Shown one piece after another: positions 41,711 to 50,468 of a stretch of 64,000 nt of DNA. Made by a program: the position numbers and the translations under genes. Each line of letters begins with the position of its first letter. Positions within the stretch are counted from its first letter, which is position 1. The notes beneath the pieces were generated by a model. The model searched no databases, had not been told where the DNA came from, and was given only the letters and a program-made list of their open reading frames with translations. The stretch lies in NCBI GenBank assembly GCA_022843385.1, contig JALHNT010000007.1, positions 122,258 to 186,257 of the forward strand. Direction: 5' to 3'. The stretch is from Anaerolineae bacterium (lineage in GTDB: Bacteria > Chloroflexota > Anaerolineae > Aggregatilineales > Phototrophicaceae).

Positions 41711-41806
41711 GGGTTCATCTCCTGTCAAATGCCTGCCGGTCATTGTACCAGCCGTTGGCGCGGATTGCCGGGAATGCGGTATCTTTTGCTGGAGGATGAA
41801 ATCGCG

Positions 41807-42976
41807 ATGCACAACTTCCAGCGCAACTGGCACAAACTCCGCCGCCTGAGCCGGGCGCAGATCATGGCGCGGCTGCGGGGTCGGCTGAACCAGACCGGCT
41901 GGGAAGGCAAATTACGACGGATGCTGCATATGAAAACCTATGACAATCGCTCGGCTTATGTGAAATCCGCCTGGCAGTTCCAGATGCGCGACAATCCCGT
42001 GCCGCCCCCTAGACGGGGACAAATCCTGTTGAAGATTCACGCCTGCGGCATTTGCGGCACCGACCAGCACATCGCTGACCGCAACGCCGCCGACTGGCAG
42101 CCGTTCGGTCATGAGGTGGCCGGGGTGATCGAAGCGCTGGGCGAGGGCGTGACCGGTCTGAAGGTAGGGGATCGGGTGGCGCTGGATAGCTCCGTCCCGT
42201 GTGGGCAGTGTGAAACCTGCCAGCCGCCGCCGCATGGTCGAGGTCGCCCCGATCTTTGCCCGACGCCGCTGAATTACTGGCTGACGGCAACGATGGGCTT
42301 CGGTCAATACATGCTCAGTCCGTACCAGCAGGCCTTCCCGGTGCCGGATGGCCTGTCGCTGGAGGTCGCCAGCCTGGTCGAGCCGATGGGCGTGTCGATT
42401 GATCTGGCGCAGACGGCGCAGATCACGCTGGACGATCATGTGCTGGTGGTCGGGCCGGGGCCGCTAGGTCTGGGGGCGTTGTTCCTGGCGAAACAGGCCG
42501 GCGCGGCGAAGATCTATCTGGCCGGGCGTTCGACCTCCAAGGCGCGGATGCTGGCCGGGCTGGCGCTGGGTGCGGATACGCTGATCGAGATCGACAAGAC
42601 GCCGCTGAAGTCGTATAACTTCGGCAAGCGCAAACCGGACAAGGTGCTGGTGACCGCCCCGCCGGAGAGCATCCCGGAAGCCATCGGGGTGACGGCAGTG
42701 GGCGGGATCATCGCTTATATCGGTGTGGGTTGGAACAGCCAGGCCACCATCCAGCTCGACGCCGACAGCTTCCATTTCAACAAGCTCTCGCTGCGGCCTT
42801 CCCATGCTTGGCCGGGCATCCACGCGGCGCGGAGTATACGCCTGCTGGCGAGCAATCCGCTGCTGGGCGAAACGCTGATCTCGCATCGTTTCGGCCTGGA
42901 GGAGATCGAGCGCGGGATGCTCACCGTGCGCGATGACCGGACGGCGGTGCGCAAGGCTGTGGTGGTGATGGGGTGA
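41807..42976 (+). CDS. Zinc-dependent medium-chain dehydrogenase
   Basis: ATG 41807 is chosen (GGAGG 11 bases upstream). The 389-residue product has an N-terminal extension of about 55 basic residues before the MDR fold, which starts near GQILLKIHACGICGTD. Catalytic zinc ligands are Cys in CGICGTD and His in FGHEVAGV. Structural-zinc cysteines CGQCETC are followed by a fourth Cys after 12 residues rather than the usual 7, because of a PPPHGRG insertion. The Rossmann motif is VVGPGPLGLGALFLAKQAGA. Sorbitol/threonine-dehydrogenase-like enzymes share this layout. The substrate is unknown; NAD(P) is the expected cofactor. The gene runs divergently from the PPC lipoprotein. Confidence 0.88.
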   Translation: MHNFQRNWHKLRRLSRAQIMARLRGRLNQTGWEGKLRRMLHMKTYDNRSAYVKSAWQFQMRDNPVPPPRRGQILLKIHACGICGTDQHIADRNAADWQPFGHEVAGVIEALGEGVTGLKVGDRVALDSSVPCGQCETCQPPPHGRGRPDLCPTPLNYWLTATMGFGQYMLSPYQQAFPVPDGLSLEVASLVEPMGVSIDLAQTAQITLDDHVLVVGPGPLGLGALFLAKQAGAAKIYLAGRSTSKARMLAGLALGADTLIEIDKTPLKSYNFGKRKPDKVLVTAPPESIPEAIGVTAVGGIIAYIGVGWNSQATIQLDADSFHFNKLSLRPSHAWPGIHAARSIRLLASNPLLGETLISHRFGLEEIERGMLTVRDDRTAVRKAVVVMG

Positions 42977-43081
42977 GATCTGCGCCGCATTGACCATCGT
43001 GATAGAGAGCGCTGGCGTTTAGCAGTAACTTGTGTCGTAGTCGGAGCCGCTTACAGGGATGGCTATTAGCGCGAAAGGTAG

Positions 43082-43906
43082 ATGATGAACGAGTCGCCAC
43101 AGGTCCTTCATCTCTGGCCGGAAGCCGATTTCCCGGCCGCGCAGGAGATCGAATACACCAACCCGGATGTCGATAACTGGCGCTTTCTGCGCAATGTGAC
43201 CGTGCCAACGCTGACAGCCTTTCTGCCGGAACCGGCTATCAGCACCGGTGCAGCCATGATCGTCTGCCCTGGTGGCGCAATGCATATCCTGGCGATCGAT
43301 TACGAGGGGCTGGATGTGGCGCGTTGGTTATGCCAGCGCGGGATCGCAGCCTTTGTCCTCAAGTACCGGCTGCTGCCCACGCCCATCCATCACGACGAGT
43401 ATCAATCCTATATCGATGCGCTGATGGCCGATCTGCCCCGGTTGGCCGAGCTTTCGCGGCAGCATACGCCGACGCTGGTGGCCGACGGTCAGCGCGCCCT
43501 TCAGATGGTGCGGGAACGAGCCGCTGAGTGGAACCTCGCGCCGGAACGGGTTGGCATGGTAGGCTTCTCCGCCGGTGCTTATCTGACCGTTGCCACCACG
43601 CTTCAGGCTGAAGCCAGCAACCGCCCTGATTTTGTCGCCAGCATCTATGGGGCGATGTGGGGAAATCTATCGCTGACTGGCCCGCTGCCCCCGTTGTTCG
43701 TGGCGCTGGCCGATGACGACTGGCTGGGGGTGGATCACTCGCTTCACTTGTATTCCGCCTGGCACCAGGCCAACAGTCCGGCTGAACTGCACCTCTACGC
43801 GCAGGGCGGGCATGGGTTTGCCATGCGTAAGCTGAACCCGGCGGCAGAGGGCTGGATCGACCGGATGTATGAGTGGATGCAGGTGATGGGTTTCGTTCGG
43901 GCATGA
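43082..43906 (+). CDS. Alpha/beta-hydrolase, acetyl-xylan-esterase/BD-FAE-like
   Basis: A 274-residue serine hydrolase. The oxyanion segment is VCPGGAMHILAIDYEG, where the HGGG-like motif reads PGGA. The nucleophile elbow is VGFSAGAY with Ser at about 161. The acid lies in ALADDDWLGVDHS and the base His in YAQGGHGFAM. This pattern (P-G-G, G-F-S-A-G and G-x-H-G-F near the end) matches the endo-xylanase/BD-FAE (bifunctional feruloyl and acetyl-xylan esterase) group, which removes acyl groups from sugars. No signal peptide, so probably cytosolic. AAAGGTAG precedes two adjacent ATG codons. It stands alone between the dehydrogenase and the site-2-protease-like gene. Confidence 0.85.
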   Translation: MMNESPQVLHLWPEADFPAAQEIEYTNPDVDNWRFLRNVTVPTLTAFLPEPAISTGAAMIVCPGGAMHILAIDYEGLDVARWLCQRGIAAFVLKYRLLPTPIHHDEYQSYIDALMADLPRLAELSRQHTPTLVADGQRALQMVRERAAEWNLAPERVGMVGFSAGAYLTVATTLQAEASNRPDFVASIYGAMWGNLSLTGPLPPLFVALADDDWLGVDHSLHLYSAWHQANSPAELHLYAQGGHGFAMRKLNPAAEGWIDRMYEWMQVMGFVRA

Positions 43907-43938
43907 AGCTGGCATCGCCGCGAAAGCCGCCTATCCGC

Positions 43939-43944
43939 TATACT
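43939..43944 (+). promoter_or_regulatory. Possible -10 box for the site-2-protease-like gene
   Basis: TATACT lies 36 bases before the chosen ATG. No convincing -35 was found at the expected distance. Confidence 0.3.
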
Positions 43945-43979
43945 GTGCCACATAATCCATGATGAGGATGACCCACCCG

Positions 43980-44558
43980 ATGACGACACCACAACTGCCA
44001 CCTTCAAAGGATTTCTGGAACCGGGGCTATCGATTGGGGCGGGTGCTGGGGCTGACCCTGACCTTCGAGACCAGCGCCATCCTGTCGTTCGTCCTGTTAT
44101 GGATTGTGCTGGCAGTCATCGGCAGCCGCCTGCTCAACCTCACCGGCCCGGATGTCTTTGTTGGCGGGTTGATCCTGGCTCTGCTGCACTATATCATGGA
44201 ATTTCTGCACCAGTTCGGTCATGCGCTGGCCGCTGCCACAACCGGTCATGGCATGACGGGCATCCACTTCTATTATGTGCTGGGGCGTTCGATCTATCCG
44301 CCCAAGGAACCGCGCCTCTCAGCTGATATTCACATCCGTCGCGCGCTGGGCGGCCCGATCATAAGCATCACGCTGGCGTTTCTCTTCTCCTTCCTGGCAA
44401 TCCTGCTGATCCCGGTGGGCGGGTTGGTGTGGTACATGGTGATTTTTCTGATGCTGGATAACCTGCTGGTGTTCGGCCTGGGGGCGCTGCTGCCGCTGAG
44501 CTTCACCGATGGTGGTACCCTCATGCGCTACTGGTCCGAGCGCACTCCCCGGAAGTAA
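43980..44558 (+). CDS. Site-2-protease-like (M50) membrane protein lacking the catalytic Glu
   Basis: A 192-residue protein from ATG 43980, with GAGG about 12 bases upstream; ATG codons at 43959 and 43968 are alternatives. It has about four or five membrane helices. The region HYIMEFLHQFGHALAAATTGHG is colinear with the M50 zinc motif, but HExxH reads HQFGH, so the catalytic Glu is Gln (CAG, one base from GAG). GALLPLSFTDGGTLMRYW corresponds to the second metal-binding region N-P-x-D-G, where Asp is kept and N-P is not. It may be a metal-binding but inactive homologue, or the frame could carry a sequencing error. Function unknown. Confidence 0.7.
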   Translation: MTTPQLPPSKDFWNRGYRLGRVLGLTLTFETSAILSFVLLWIVLAVIGSRLLNLTGPDVFVGGLILALLHYIMEFLHQFGHALAAATTGHGMTGIHFYYVLGRSIYPPKEPRLSADIHIRRALGGPIISITLAFLFSFLAILLIPVGGLVWYMVIFLMLDNLLVFGLGALLPLSFTDGGTLMRYWSERTPRK

Positions 44559-44585
44559 GTCTATCCGGCGCATCACGCGCTTGAT

Positions 44586-44591
44586 TATAAT
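44586..44591 (+). promoter_or_regulatory. Possible -10 box for the surface-glycan operon
   Basis: A perfect TATAAT lies 37 bases before the dehydrogenase ATG, the first gene of a seven-gene unit. The expected -35 position holds only a weak match. Confidence 0.4.
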
Positions 44592-44628
44592 GCCGGGGCT
44601 CTGTGACTGAATTAGGGATGACCACAGG

Positions 44629-45942
44629 ATGACCACTCATCAAACGCTGCTCGAACGCCTGAATTCCCGCCGTGCCATCGTCGGCATCGTCGGGCTGGGC
44701 TACGTCGGGCTGCCGCTCGCCGTCGAATTCGCTGAAGCTGGCTTTCGTGTCATCGGCCTGGACGTGACCGCTGCGAAGGTTGCCAGCCTGAACCGGGGCG
44801 AGAGCTATATCATGGATATTCCCAGCGCCCGCCTCAAGCCGCTGGTGGACTCTGGCCGGCTCTCCGCCACAACCGCTTACGCCGATCTGGCGCAGGCCGA
44901 CGCGGTGAGCATCTGTGTGCCGACGCCGCTGACCAAGACCAAAGACCCGGATATGTCGTTTGTGATTGACGCGGTCAACGCGCTCTCCGAAGTTTGTCAT
45001 ACCGGCATGTTGATCGTACTGGAAAGCACCACCTACCCCGGCACCACCGATGAGATCATCGTGCCACGTCTGGCGAAGAACGGCTTTCGCGTCGGCGAGG
45101 ATGTCTTCGTCGCCTTCTCACCCGAACGCATCGACCCTGGCAATCCACGTTATGGCGTCCGCAACACACCCAAAGTCGTCGGCGGCATGACACCGGCCTG
45201 TACCGAAGCCACTGTCGCCCTGTACAGCGCGGCTGTCGATCAGGTGGTGCCGGTCTCATCGACCATGGCGGCAGAGATGGTCAAGCTGCTGGAGAACACT
45301 TTCCGCGCCGTCAACATCGGGCTGGTCAACGAGATGGCGCTGATGTGTGACAAGCTGGGGGTGGATGTCTGGGAGGTGATTCAGGCGGCGGCCAGCAAGC
45401 CCTTCGGCTTCATGCCCTTCTATCCGGGGCCGGGGCTGGGCGGTCACTGCATCCCGATTGACCCGCTGTATCTGAGCTGGAAGCTCAAGACCCTCAATTA
45501 CACCGCCCGCTTCATCGAACTCGCCAGCGAGATCAACACCGGCATGCCGCTGTACGTCATCGACAAAATTGTCAATGCTCTGAATGATGATCGCAAGCCA
45601 GTGCGCGGCTCACGGGTGGTGGTGCTGGGCGTGGCCTATAAGCGCGATGTCAACGATGTGCGCGAAAGCCCGGCGCTGGACATTCTCAGCCTGCTGCGGG
45701 AAAAGGGTGCCGATGTGGTGTATCACGATCCGTTCGTGCCAGAAGTGCGGCTGGAGGGCGATCTGCGACTGCACAATACCGCTTACAGCGCTGATCTGCT
45801 GGCGAGCGCCGATGCGGTGGTCATCGTCACCGATCACACGACCTTCGATTACCAGCACATCCTCGATCACAGCGCCCTGGTGATCGACACGCGCCATGTC
45901 ACCGCCTCACGTCAGGGACGCGCCCGCGTCGTATCATTATAG
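44629..45942 (+). CDS. UDP-sugar 6-dehydrogenase (UDP-GlcNAc/UDP-ManNAc type)
   Basis: A 437-residue nucleotide-sugar dehydrogenase. The N-terminal Rossmann motif is VGIVGLGYVGLPLAVEFAEAG. Family-conserved parts are CVPTPLTK, ESTTYPGTT and FSPERIDPGN. The catalytic cysteine is Cys274 in PGLGGHCIPIDP. VAYKRDVNDVRESPALDI lies in the C-terminal domain. LESTTYPGTT and IPIDP (rather than the UDP-glucose dehydrogenase FPKD) point to the WbpA/WecC group that oxidises UDP-GlcNAc or UDP-ManNAc to the uronic acid by two NAD-dependent steps. It is the first gene of a surface-glycan operon; the next gene begins immediately after its stop. Which N-acetyl sugar is used is not certain. Confidence 0.92.
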   Translation: MTTHQTLLERLNSRRAIVGIVGLGYVGLPLAVEFAEAGFRVIGLDVTAAKVASLNRGESYIMDIPSARLKPLVDSGRLSATTAYADLAQADAVSICVPTPLTKTKDPDMSFVIDAVNALSEVCHTGMLIVLESTTYPGTTDEIIVPRLAKNGFRVGEDVFVAFSPERIDPGNPRYGVRNTPKVVGGMTPACTEATVALYSAAVDQVVPVSSTMAAEMVKLLENTFRAVNIGLVNEMALMCDKLGVDVWEVIQAAASKPFGFMPFYPGPGLGGHCIPIDPLYLSWKLKTLNYTARFIELASEINTGMPLYVIDKIVNALNDDRKPVRGSRVVVLGVAYKRDVNDVRESPALDILSLLREKGADVVYHDPFVPEVRLEGDLRLHNTAYSADLLASADAVVIVTDHTTFDYQHILDHSALVIDTRHVTASRQGRARVVSL

Positions 45943-47142
45943 ATGAGCCGTCCGGTGCGCATCCTGTTTGTGGCCGCCTCGGAAAGTGTGCACAGCGTCC
46001 GCTGGATTAATCAGGTGACGGGTCAGGGTTGGGATATTCACCTGTTCGACAGCGGCGACAGCGGTTATGTCAATCCGCTGCTGCGCGATACGACGGTATA
46101 TCACTCGCTCTATCGTCAGCAGCCGCGCCTTGATCCGTCGGTGCGGCTGAAGGGCATACGACTGCCCTTTGGTGTGACCCGTTCCAAAAAACTGCTAGGG
46201 CGTTTGCGTCCGGGCTATCGGACGCGCCATCTGGCCCAGCTCATCCAACGCTTGCAGCCGGACATCGTCCACTCGCTGGAGTTGCAGCACAGCGCCTATC
46301 TGACCTGGGAAGCGCGCCAGATGCTGCCCGACTTCCCCACCTGGATTGTCACGAACTGGGGCAGCGACATTCAGTTGTTCGGTCGGTTGAAGGATCACCG
46401 CGAGAAGATTCGCGCCATCCTCCAAGCGGCTGATTATTATGATTGCGAGTGCCAACGCGACATTCATCTGGCGCAGGAGTTGGGGATGACGGCTGCGCCG
46501 CTGCCGGTGCTGCCCAATGCTGGTGGGCTGGATATGGCGCAGTTGGCTGCGCTGCGGACGGTCACGCCTCCCTCGTCTCGCCGCGTCATTGTGATGAAAG
46601 GCTATCAGAACTGGTCGGGGCGGGCGCTGTACGGGCTACGCGCATTGGAGTTGTGTGCCGATGTCTTGCAGGGTTACCGAGTGGTGGTCTACTCGCCCTG
46701 GCCGCTCGACGATATGCCGCTCTGGTGTCAACTGCTGTCGGAGAAAGTCGGCATTCCGGTGGACATTCTGCCCTGGGGGCAACCACATGAGACTATCCTG
46801 CGCCAGTTCGCTCAGGCGCGGGTTTATCTGGGATTGAGCATTTCGGACGGCATCAGCACCTCGATGCTGGAAGCCATCGCGCTGGGTGCTTTCCCGGTAC
46901 AATCCAACACCGCCTGTGCCGATGAATGGGTGACCGATGGCGAAAGCGGGCTGTTGGTGCCGCCGGAAGACCCGCATCTGATCGCGGAGGCGCTGCGCCG
47001 GGCGTTGACCGATGATGTGTTGGTGGATCAGGCAGCCGAAATCAATGCCCGAACTTGCGCCGAACGACTGGACGCGACTACAATCCGCCAGCAGGTGATC
47101 ACCATCTATGAACGCATTCGAGATGCGAAATCGCGGAAATGA
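45943..47142 (+). CDS. GT4-family glycosyltransferase
   Basis: A 399-residue GT-B enzyme. It begins VRILFVAASESVHSVRWINQV and ends with a donor-binding half having VYLGLSISDGISTSMLEAIALGAFPVQS. Here the E-x-x-x-x-G loop of GT4 enzymes reads DGISTSMLEAIALGAFPV, with Glu contacting the nucleotide sugar, and is followed by GESGLLVPPEDP. It retains stereochemistry of the donor. The gene is adjacent to the dehydrogenase with zero spacing and is followed after 9 bases by a Uma2 gene. It probably adds the uronic or amino sugar to a growing surface polymer. Confidence 0.88.
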   Translation: MSRPVRILFVAASESVHSVRWINQVTGQGWDIHLFDSGDSGYVNPLLRDTTVYHSLYRQQPRLDPSVRLKGIRLPFGVTRSKKLLGRLRPGYRTRHLAQLIQRLQPDIVHSLELQHSAYLTWEARQMLPDFPTWIVTNWGSDIQLFGRLKDHREKIRAILQAADYYDCECQRDIHLAQELGMTAAPLPVLPNAGGLDMAQLAALRTVTPPSSRRVIVMKGYQNWSGRALYGLRALELCADVLQGYRVVVYSPWPLDDMPLWCQLLSEKVGIPVDILPWGQPHETILRQFAQARVYLGLSISDGISTSMLEAIALGAFPVQSNTACADEWVTDGESGLLVPPEDPHLIAEALRRALTDDVLVDQAAEINARTCAERLDATTIRQQVITIYERIRDAKSRK

Positions 47143-47151
47143 GGTGTTGCG

Positions 47152-47700
47152 ATGGTTGTTCTTGATCGAGTGCTTCTTAGCGCCGCCGAATTTGAACAGG
47201 TTGCCCTGCAACCGGAAAACCGTGATCTGCGGTTGGAATGGATTGACGGAGAAATCAGACAATTGGTGGTGAACGATCAATCATCTGCGATTGCCATGTA
47301 CGTAGGGGGCTTGATGGCCGTTTTCGTGCGCCAGCATGATCTGGGATATGTCACCGGGGCCGATGGTGGCTATGTCATCGGCGAACACCGTTACATTCCA
47401 GACGCGGCTTTCATGTCCAAAACGCGCCAGACCGCGCCCTCTGGTCAGGCTTATAATCCCACTCCACCAACGCTGGCACTTGAGGTGCTGTCGCCAACCG
47501 ACCGGCACGACGAGGTCGAGAGCACGATCGCCCATTATCTGGCTGCCGGAACGCGCGTCTGGTCATTTGATCCCCAGACCAAGACGGTACAGGTTCACCG
47601 TGTCGGCCTGGACGTGCTTACACTAACGCTGGACGATACCCTGGATGGAGAAGATATGCTGCCAGGGTTTCAGGTGCCGCTGCGCGATATATTCCGATGA
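47152..47700 (+). CDS. Uma2-family putative endonuclease
   Basis: A 182-residue protein of the Uma2/DUF820 restriction-endonuclease-like family. The nuclease core is LRLEWIDGEIRQLV at the N-terminus, then YIPDAAFMS, PPTLALEVLSPTDRHDEVESTIAHYLAAGTRVWSFDPQTKTV. These supply the Asp, the E-V-L-S-P and the helix-borne Lys/Glu positions typical of the PD-(D/E)XK fold. Members are abundant in cyanobacteria and Chloroflexota and are often linked to mobile DNA, though their cleavage function is largely unproven. It lies inside the glycan operon with 9 and 14 bases of spacing, as though inserted, yet leaves the gene order otherwise intact. Confidence 0.85.
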   Translation: MVVLDRVLLSAAEFEQVALQPENRDLRLEWIDGEIRQLVVNDQSSAIAMYVGGLMAVFVRQHDLGYVTGADGGYVIGEHRYIPDAAFMSKTRQTAPSGQAYNPTPPTLALEVLSPTDRHDEVESTIAHYLAAGTRVWSFDPQTKTVQVHRVGLDVLTLTLDDTLDGEDMLPGFQVPLRDIFR

Positions 47701-47714
47701 GCCGCTGAATTGTC

Positions 47715-48626
47715 ATGACGCCGCTGGTCAGCTTCATCACCGCCACCTATAACGCCGGTCATTACTTGCGCGAGACTATCGAGAGCGTGCTGGCGCAGAC
47801 GTATCCCCGCATCGAGTACATCGTGCTGGACGATGGCTCGACCGACGACACCCCCAACTTGCTGCGCCAGTATGACGGTCGTCTGCGTTGGGAAAGCCAC
47901 CCGAACATGGGCGAAAGCCGCACTGTCAACAAAGGGTTTGGGCTGGCGCAGGGGGATTACATCATCGTCGTCAGCGCCGATGATCCGGTGAAGCCCAATC
48001 TGGCCGAGGTCGGTGTGCAGTGGATGGAACAACACCCGCAGGCATTGGTCGGCTATCCGGATTGGGAGATGATCGACCCGCAAAACCGTGTCTTAGAGAC
48101 GCGGCGGGTACCGGACTATGACTATGACATCCTGCTGCGGATGCATTTCTGCCTCCCCGGACCTGGTTCACTGATCCGGCGGCGAGCGCTGGAACTGGAA
48201 CAGGGGCGCGATCCGCACTATCGCTACATTGCCGATTACGAATTCTGGCTGCGGGTCGGCCTTCACGGCCCATTTGTGCATATTCCGCAGATACTGGCGA
48301 CCTGGCGCAGCCACCCGAATTCCACCACCATCAGCAGCCGCAACCAGCAGATGGCTGCCGAACACATCCGATGTATCGAAGCGCTCTACCAGCGAACGGA
48401 TCTGTCACCTGAAGCGCTGGCGGCAAAAGCCGAAACCTTGAGTACTGCCTATTACGTGGCCGCACAGATCCTGATGCCCGATCAGTTTGAAGCTGCCCGT
48501 CCCTATCTGCTGCAATCGCTGCGTCATATGCCGCTGGCACCCCACGCATATCCCACCGGCCTGATGCGATCAAGACGCTATCTGCTATGCGCCCTGTTCC
48601 CATTTCTACAGCGTATTCTGCTATGA
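47715..48626 (+). CDS. GT2-family glycosyltransferase
   Basis: A 303-residue inverting glycosyltransferase. TPLVSFITATYNAGHYLRET starts the GT-A fold, DDGSTDDTPNLL and VVSADDPVKP are the nucleotide and DXD-type parts, and YIADYEFWLRVG is the ED-like base region. It may accept a lipid-linked sugar. Its stop overlaps the start of the next GT2 gene (ATGA), a sign of translational coupling. The ribosome site is weak. Confidence 0.9.
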   Translation: MTPLVSFITATYNAGHYLRETIESVLAQTYPRIEYIVLDDGSTDDTPNLLRQYDGRLRWESHPNMGESRTVNKGFGLAQGDYIIVVSADDPVKPNLAEVGVQWMEQHPQALVGYPDWEMIDPQNRVLETRRVPDYDYDILLRMHFCLPGPGSLIRRRALELEQGRDPHYRYIADYEFWLRVGLHGPFVHIPQILATWRSHPNSTTISSRNQQMAAEHIRCIEALYQRTDLSPEALAAKAETLSTAYYVAAQILMPDQFEAARPYLLQSLRHMPLAPHAYPTGLMRSRRYLLCALFPFLQRILL

Positions 48627-49540
48627 CCCCATTGGTCAGCGTCATTATCCCAACCTACAATCGCGCCCATCTGCTGCCCCAGGCGCTCGACAGTGTGCTG
48701 GCGCAGACCTATCCCCATCACGAAATCGTGGTGGTGGACGACGGCTCTACCGACAACACGGCGACCGTCCTCAGCCGCTATCCCGTCCGGCTGATCCAGC
48801 AGAATAAACAGGGGCCATCGGCAGCTCGCAATCGGGGTATTCGGGAATCCCAGGGCGATTATATTGCTTTTCTGGATTCGGATGACTGGTTTGCCCCCGA
48901 CAAGTTACAGCAACAGGTGACCTATCTGGAACAGCAGCCCACCGTCGGGCTGGTCTATTCGGCTTATCAGTTGCAGGATGACGATCAGGCGGGTCGGGTG
49001 CAGCGGATCGAGACGCCGCCCGTTCATTCACAGCGCGATCTGTTGTGGCGCTGCATGGCTGGTCCGCTGGTGACGCCGACAGTCATGGTGCGGCGGACGG
49101 TTTTCGATGGGCTTGAACTCTTCGATGAACAAATGGAGCTGGCAGAGGATATTGACTTGTGGTGTCGCATCACACGCCGCTGGGGCATTACTATGTTGCC
49201 CGATGCCCTCTCAACCGTGCGCGCCCATCGGGGGAGTCTCTCGCGCGATCTAAAGCCAACACTGAAACTGAAGGCTTGGCTGCGGATTCTGGAAAAAGCC
49301 TTTGCAGATAACCCGGAGCTGGATGCGGTCTTTCGCCGCCGGGTGTATGCACGGGTATACTATGCGGCAGCGGTCAATGCCTGGTTCAGCCAGCAGCGTA
49401 ATCGCATTCCGCGCTATCTGGCAACCAGCCTGGCGTGGTGGCCGATCCCGGAATATGCGCTGGAGGATGGCTGGAAGCTGCTGACCAATCGCGCCAAGTG
49501 GCATAAGCTCGGCCAGAGGCTGATCGGACGGCATGGCTAA
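48623..49540 (+). CDS. GT2-family glycosyltransferase
   Basis: ATG 48623 overlaps the previous stop; longer in-frame starts would lie inside the preceding gene and lack family sequence. The 305-residue product begins VSVIIPTYNRAHLLPQALDS, followed by VVDDGSTDNT, a DXD-type FLDSDDWF, a domain with LVTPTVMVRR and AEDIDLWCRI as the catalytic base region. It is an inverting GT-A enzyme of the same type as its neighbours. It overlaps the next gene by 8 bases. Probably adds one sugar to the surface glycan; specificity cannot be read. Confidence 0.92.
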   Translation: MTPLVSVIIPTYNRAHLLPQALDSVLAQTYPHHEIVVVDDGSTDNTATVLSRYPVRLIQQNKQGPSAARNRGIRESQGDYIAFLDSDDWFAPDKLQQQVTYLEQQPTVGLVYSAYQLQDDDQAGRVQRIETPPVHSQRDLLWRCMAGPLVTPTVMVRRTVFDGLELFDEQMELAEDIDLWCRITRRWGITMLPDALSTVRAHRGSLSRDLKPTLKLKAWLRILEKAFADNPELDAVFRRRVYARVYYAAAVNAWFSQQRNRIPRYLATSLAWWPIPEYALEDGWKLLTNRAKWHKLGQRLIGRHG

Positions 49541-50468
49541 AATCTCCGTCATCATCCCCACCTATAATCGGGCGACCTTCCTGCCGGATGCGCTGGAGAG
49601 CCTGCTGCGGCAGACGCGCCTGGCGGACGAGATCATCGTCGTCAATGATGGCTCAACCGATGAGACGGCGAGGGTGCTGGCCGATTATGCCCCCACTGTC
49701 ACCACCATTCACATCCCTAACGGTGGTCGTTCTCATGCCCGCAATGTCGGCATGGAGGCTGCCAGTGGCGATTGGATCGCGCTGCTGGATGATGATGACC
49801 GTCTGCCAGCTGACAGCCTGGAGCTGCGCGCCCTGTTCCTGGAGCGCCACCCCGAAGCCGGGGTTGTCTATGGCGATACCCGTAAGGTCGATGCGGATGG
49901 CGGCCCGCAGAGGCAATCCCCTCAATCTAACCCGACTCGTCCCTCCGGAAATGTGTTCGCCATCATCGCCTGCGACAATCTTGCCCCGCTCCATGCCCAC
50001 CTCTTCCGCCGTTCGCTGCTGGCGTCCAGCGGCGGGTTCGATGAAAGCCTGAGCATCGGCGAGGACTGGGATTTCTGGGTGCGGCTGGCGGCTATCACAC
50101 CATTCGTCTATGTGCCAGCGGTGGTGGCCGAATACCGGATGCACCCCGGCATGACCTCGCGTCAGGATCGCAATCGGATGGCGGCTGCCAGCCTGGTGGT
50201 GCAGCAGCGGGTGATCGCTCATCCCCGCTTTGCTTCGCTCGCTTCCCACGATCAGGCGCGCATTTATGCCCGGCTGGGGACACGTTATCTGCGGCTGGGG
50301 GACGCGGCGGCGGCGCGGCAGCAGTACCGGCTGGCCCTGCGGCAGTCGGTGCGCCCGGATTATGTCGCCCTGTACGCCCTGACAGTGGTGGCCGGCGGGC
50401 TGCTCACGCTGGAACGGATGCGCTGGCTGATTGCACAGCGCGATAGACTGCGGGGGTTAAACCGATGA
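49533..50468 (+). CDS. GT2-family glycosyltransferase
   Basis: A 311-residue GT-A enzyme: ISVIIPTYNRATFLPDALES, VVNDGSTDETARVLA, the DXD-type LLDDDDRLPA, and GEDWDFWVRLAA as the base region. After about residue 230 it has an arginine-rich helical tail (DQARIYARLGTRYLRLGDAAAARQQY) that looks like a TPR-type helical pair. It overlaps both neighbours by a few bases, confirming operon structure. It is the third consecutive GT2, and the three are diverged rather than recent copies. Confidence 0.92.
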   Translation: MAKISVIIPTYNRATFLPDALESLLRQTRLADEIIVVNDGSTDETARVLADYAPTVTTIHIPNGGRSHARNVGMEAASGDWIALLDDDDRLPADSLELRALFLERHPEAGVVYGDTRKVDADGGPQRQSPQSNPTRPSGNVFAIIACDNLAPLHAHLFRRSLLASSGGFDESLSIGEDWDFWVRLAAITPFVYVPAVVAEYRMHPGMTSRQDRNRMAAASLVVQQRVIAHPRFASLASHDQARIYARLGTRYLRLGDAAAARQQYRLALRQSVRPDYVALYALTVVAGGLLTLERMRWLIAQRDRLRGLNR

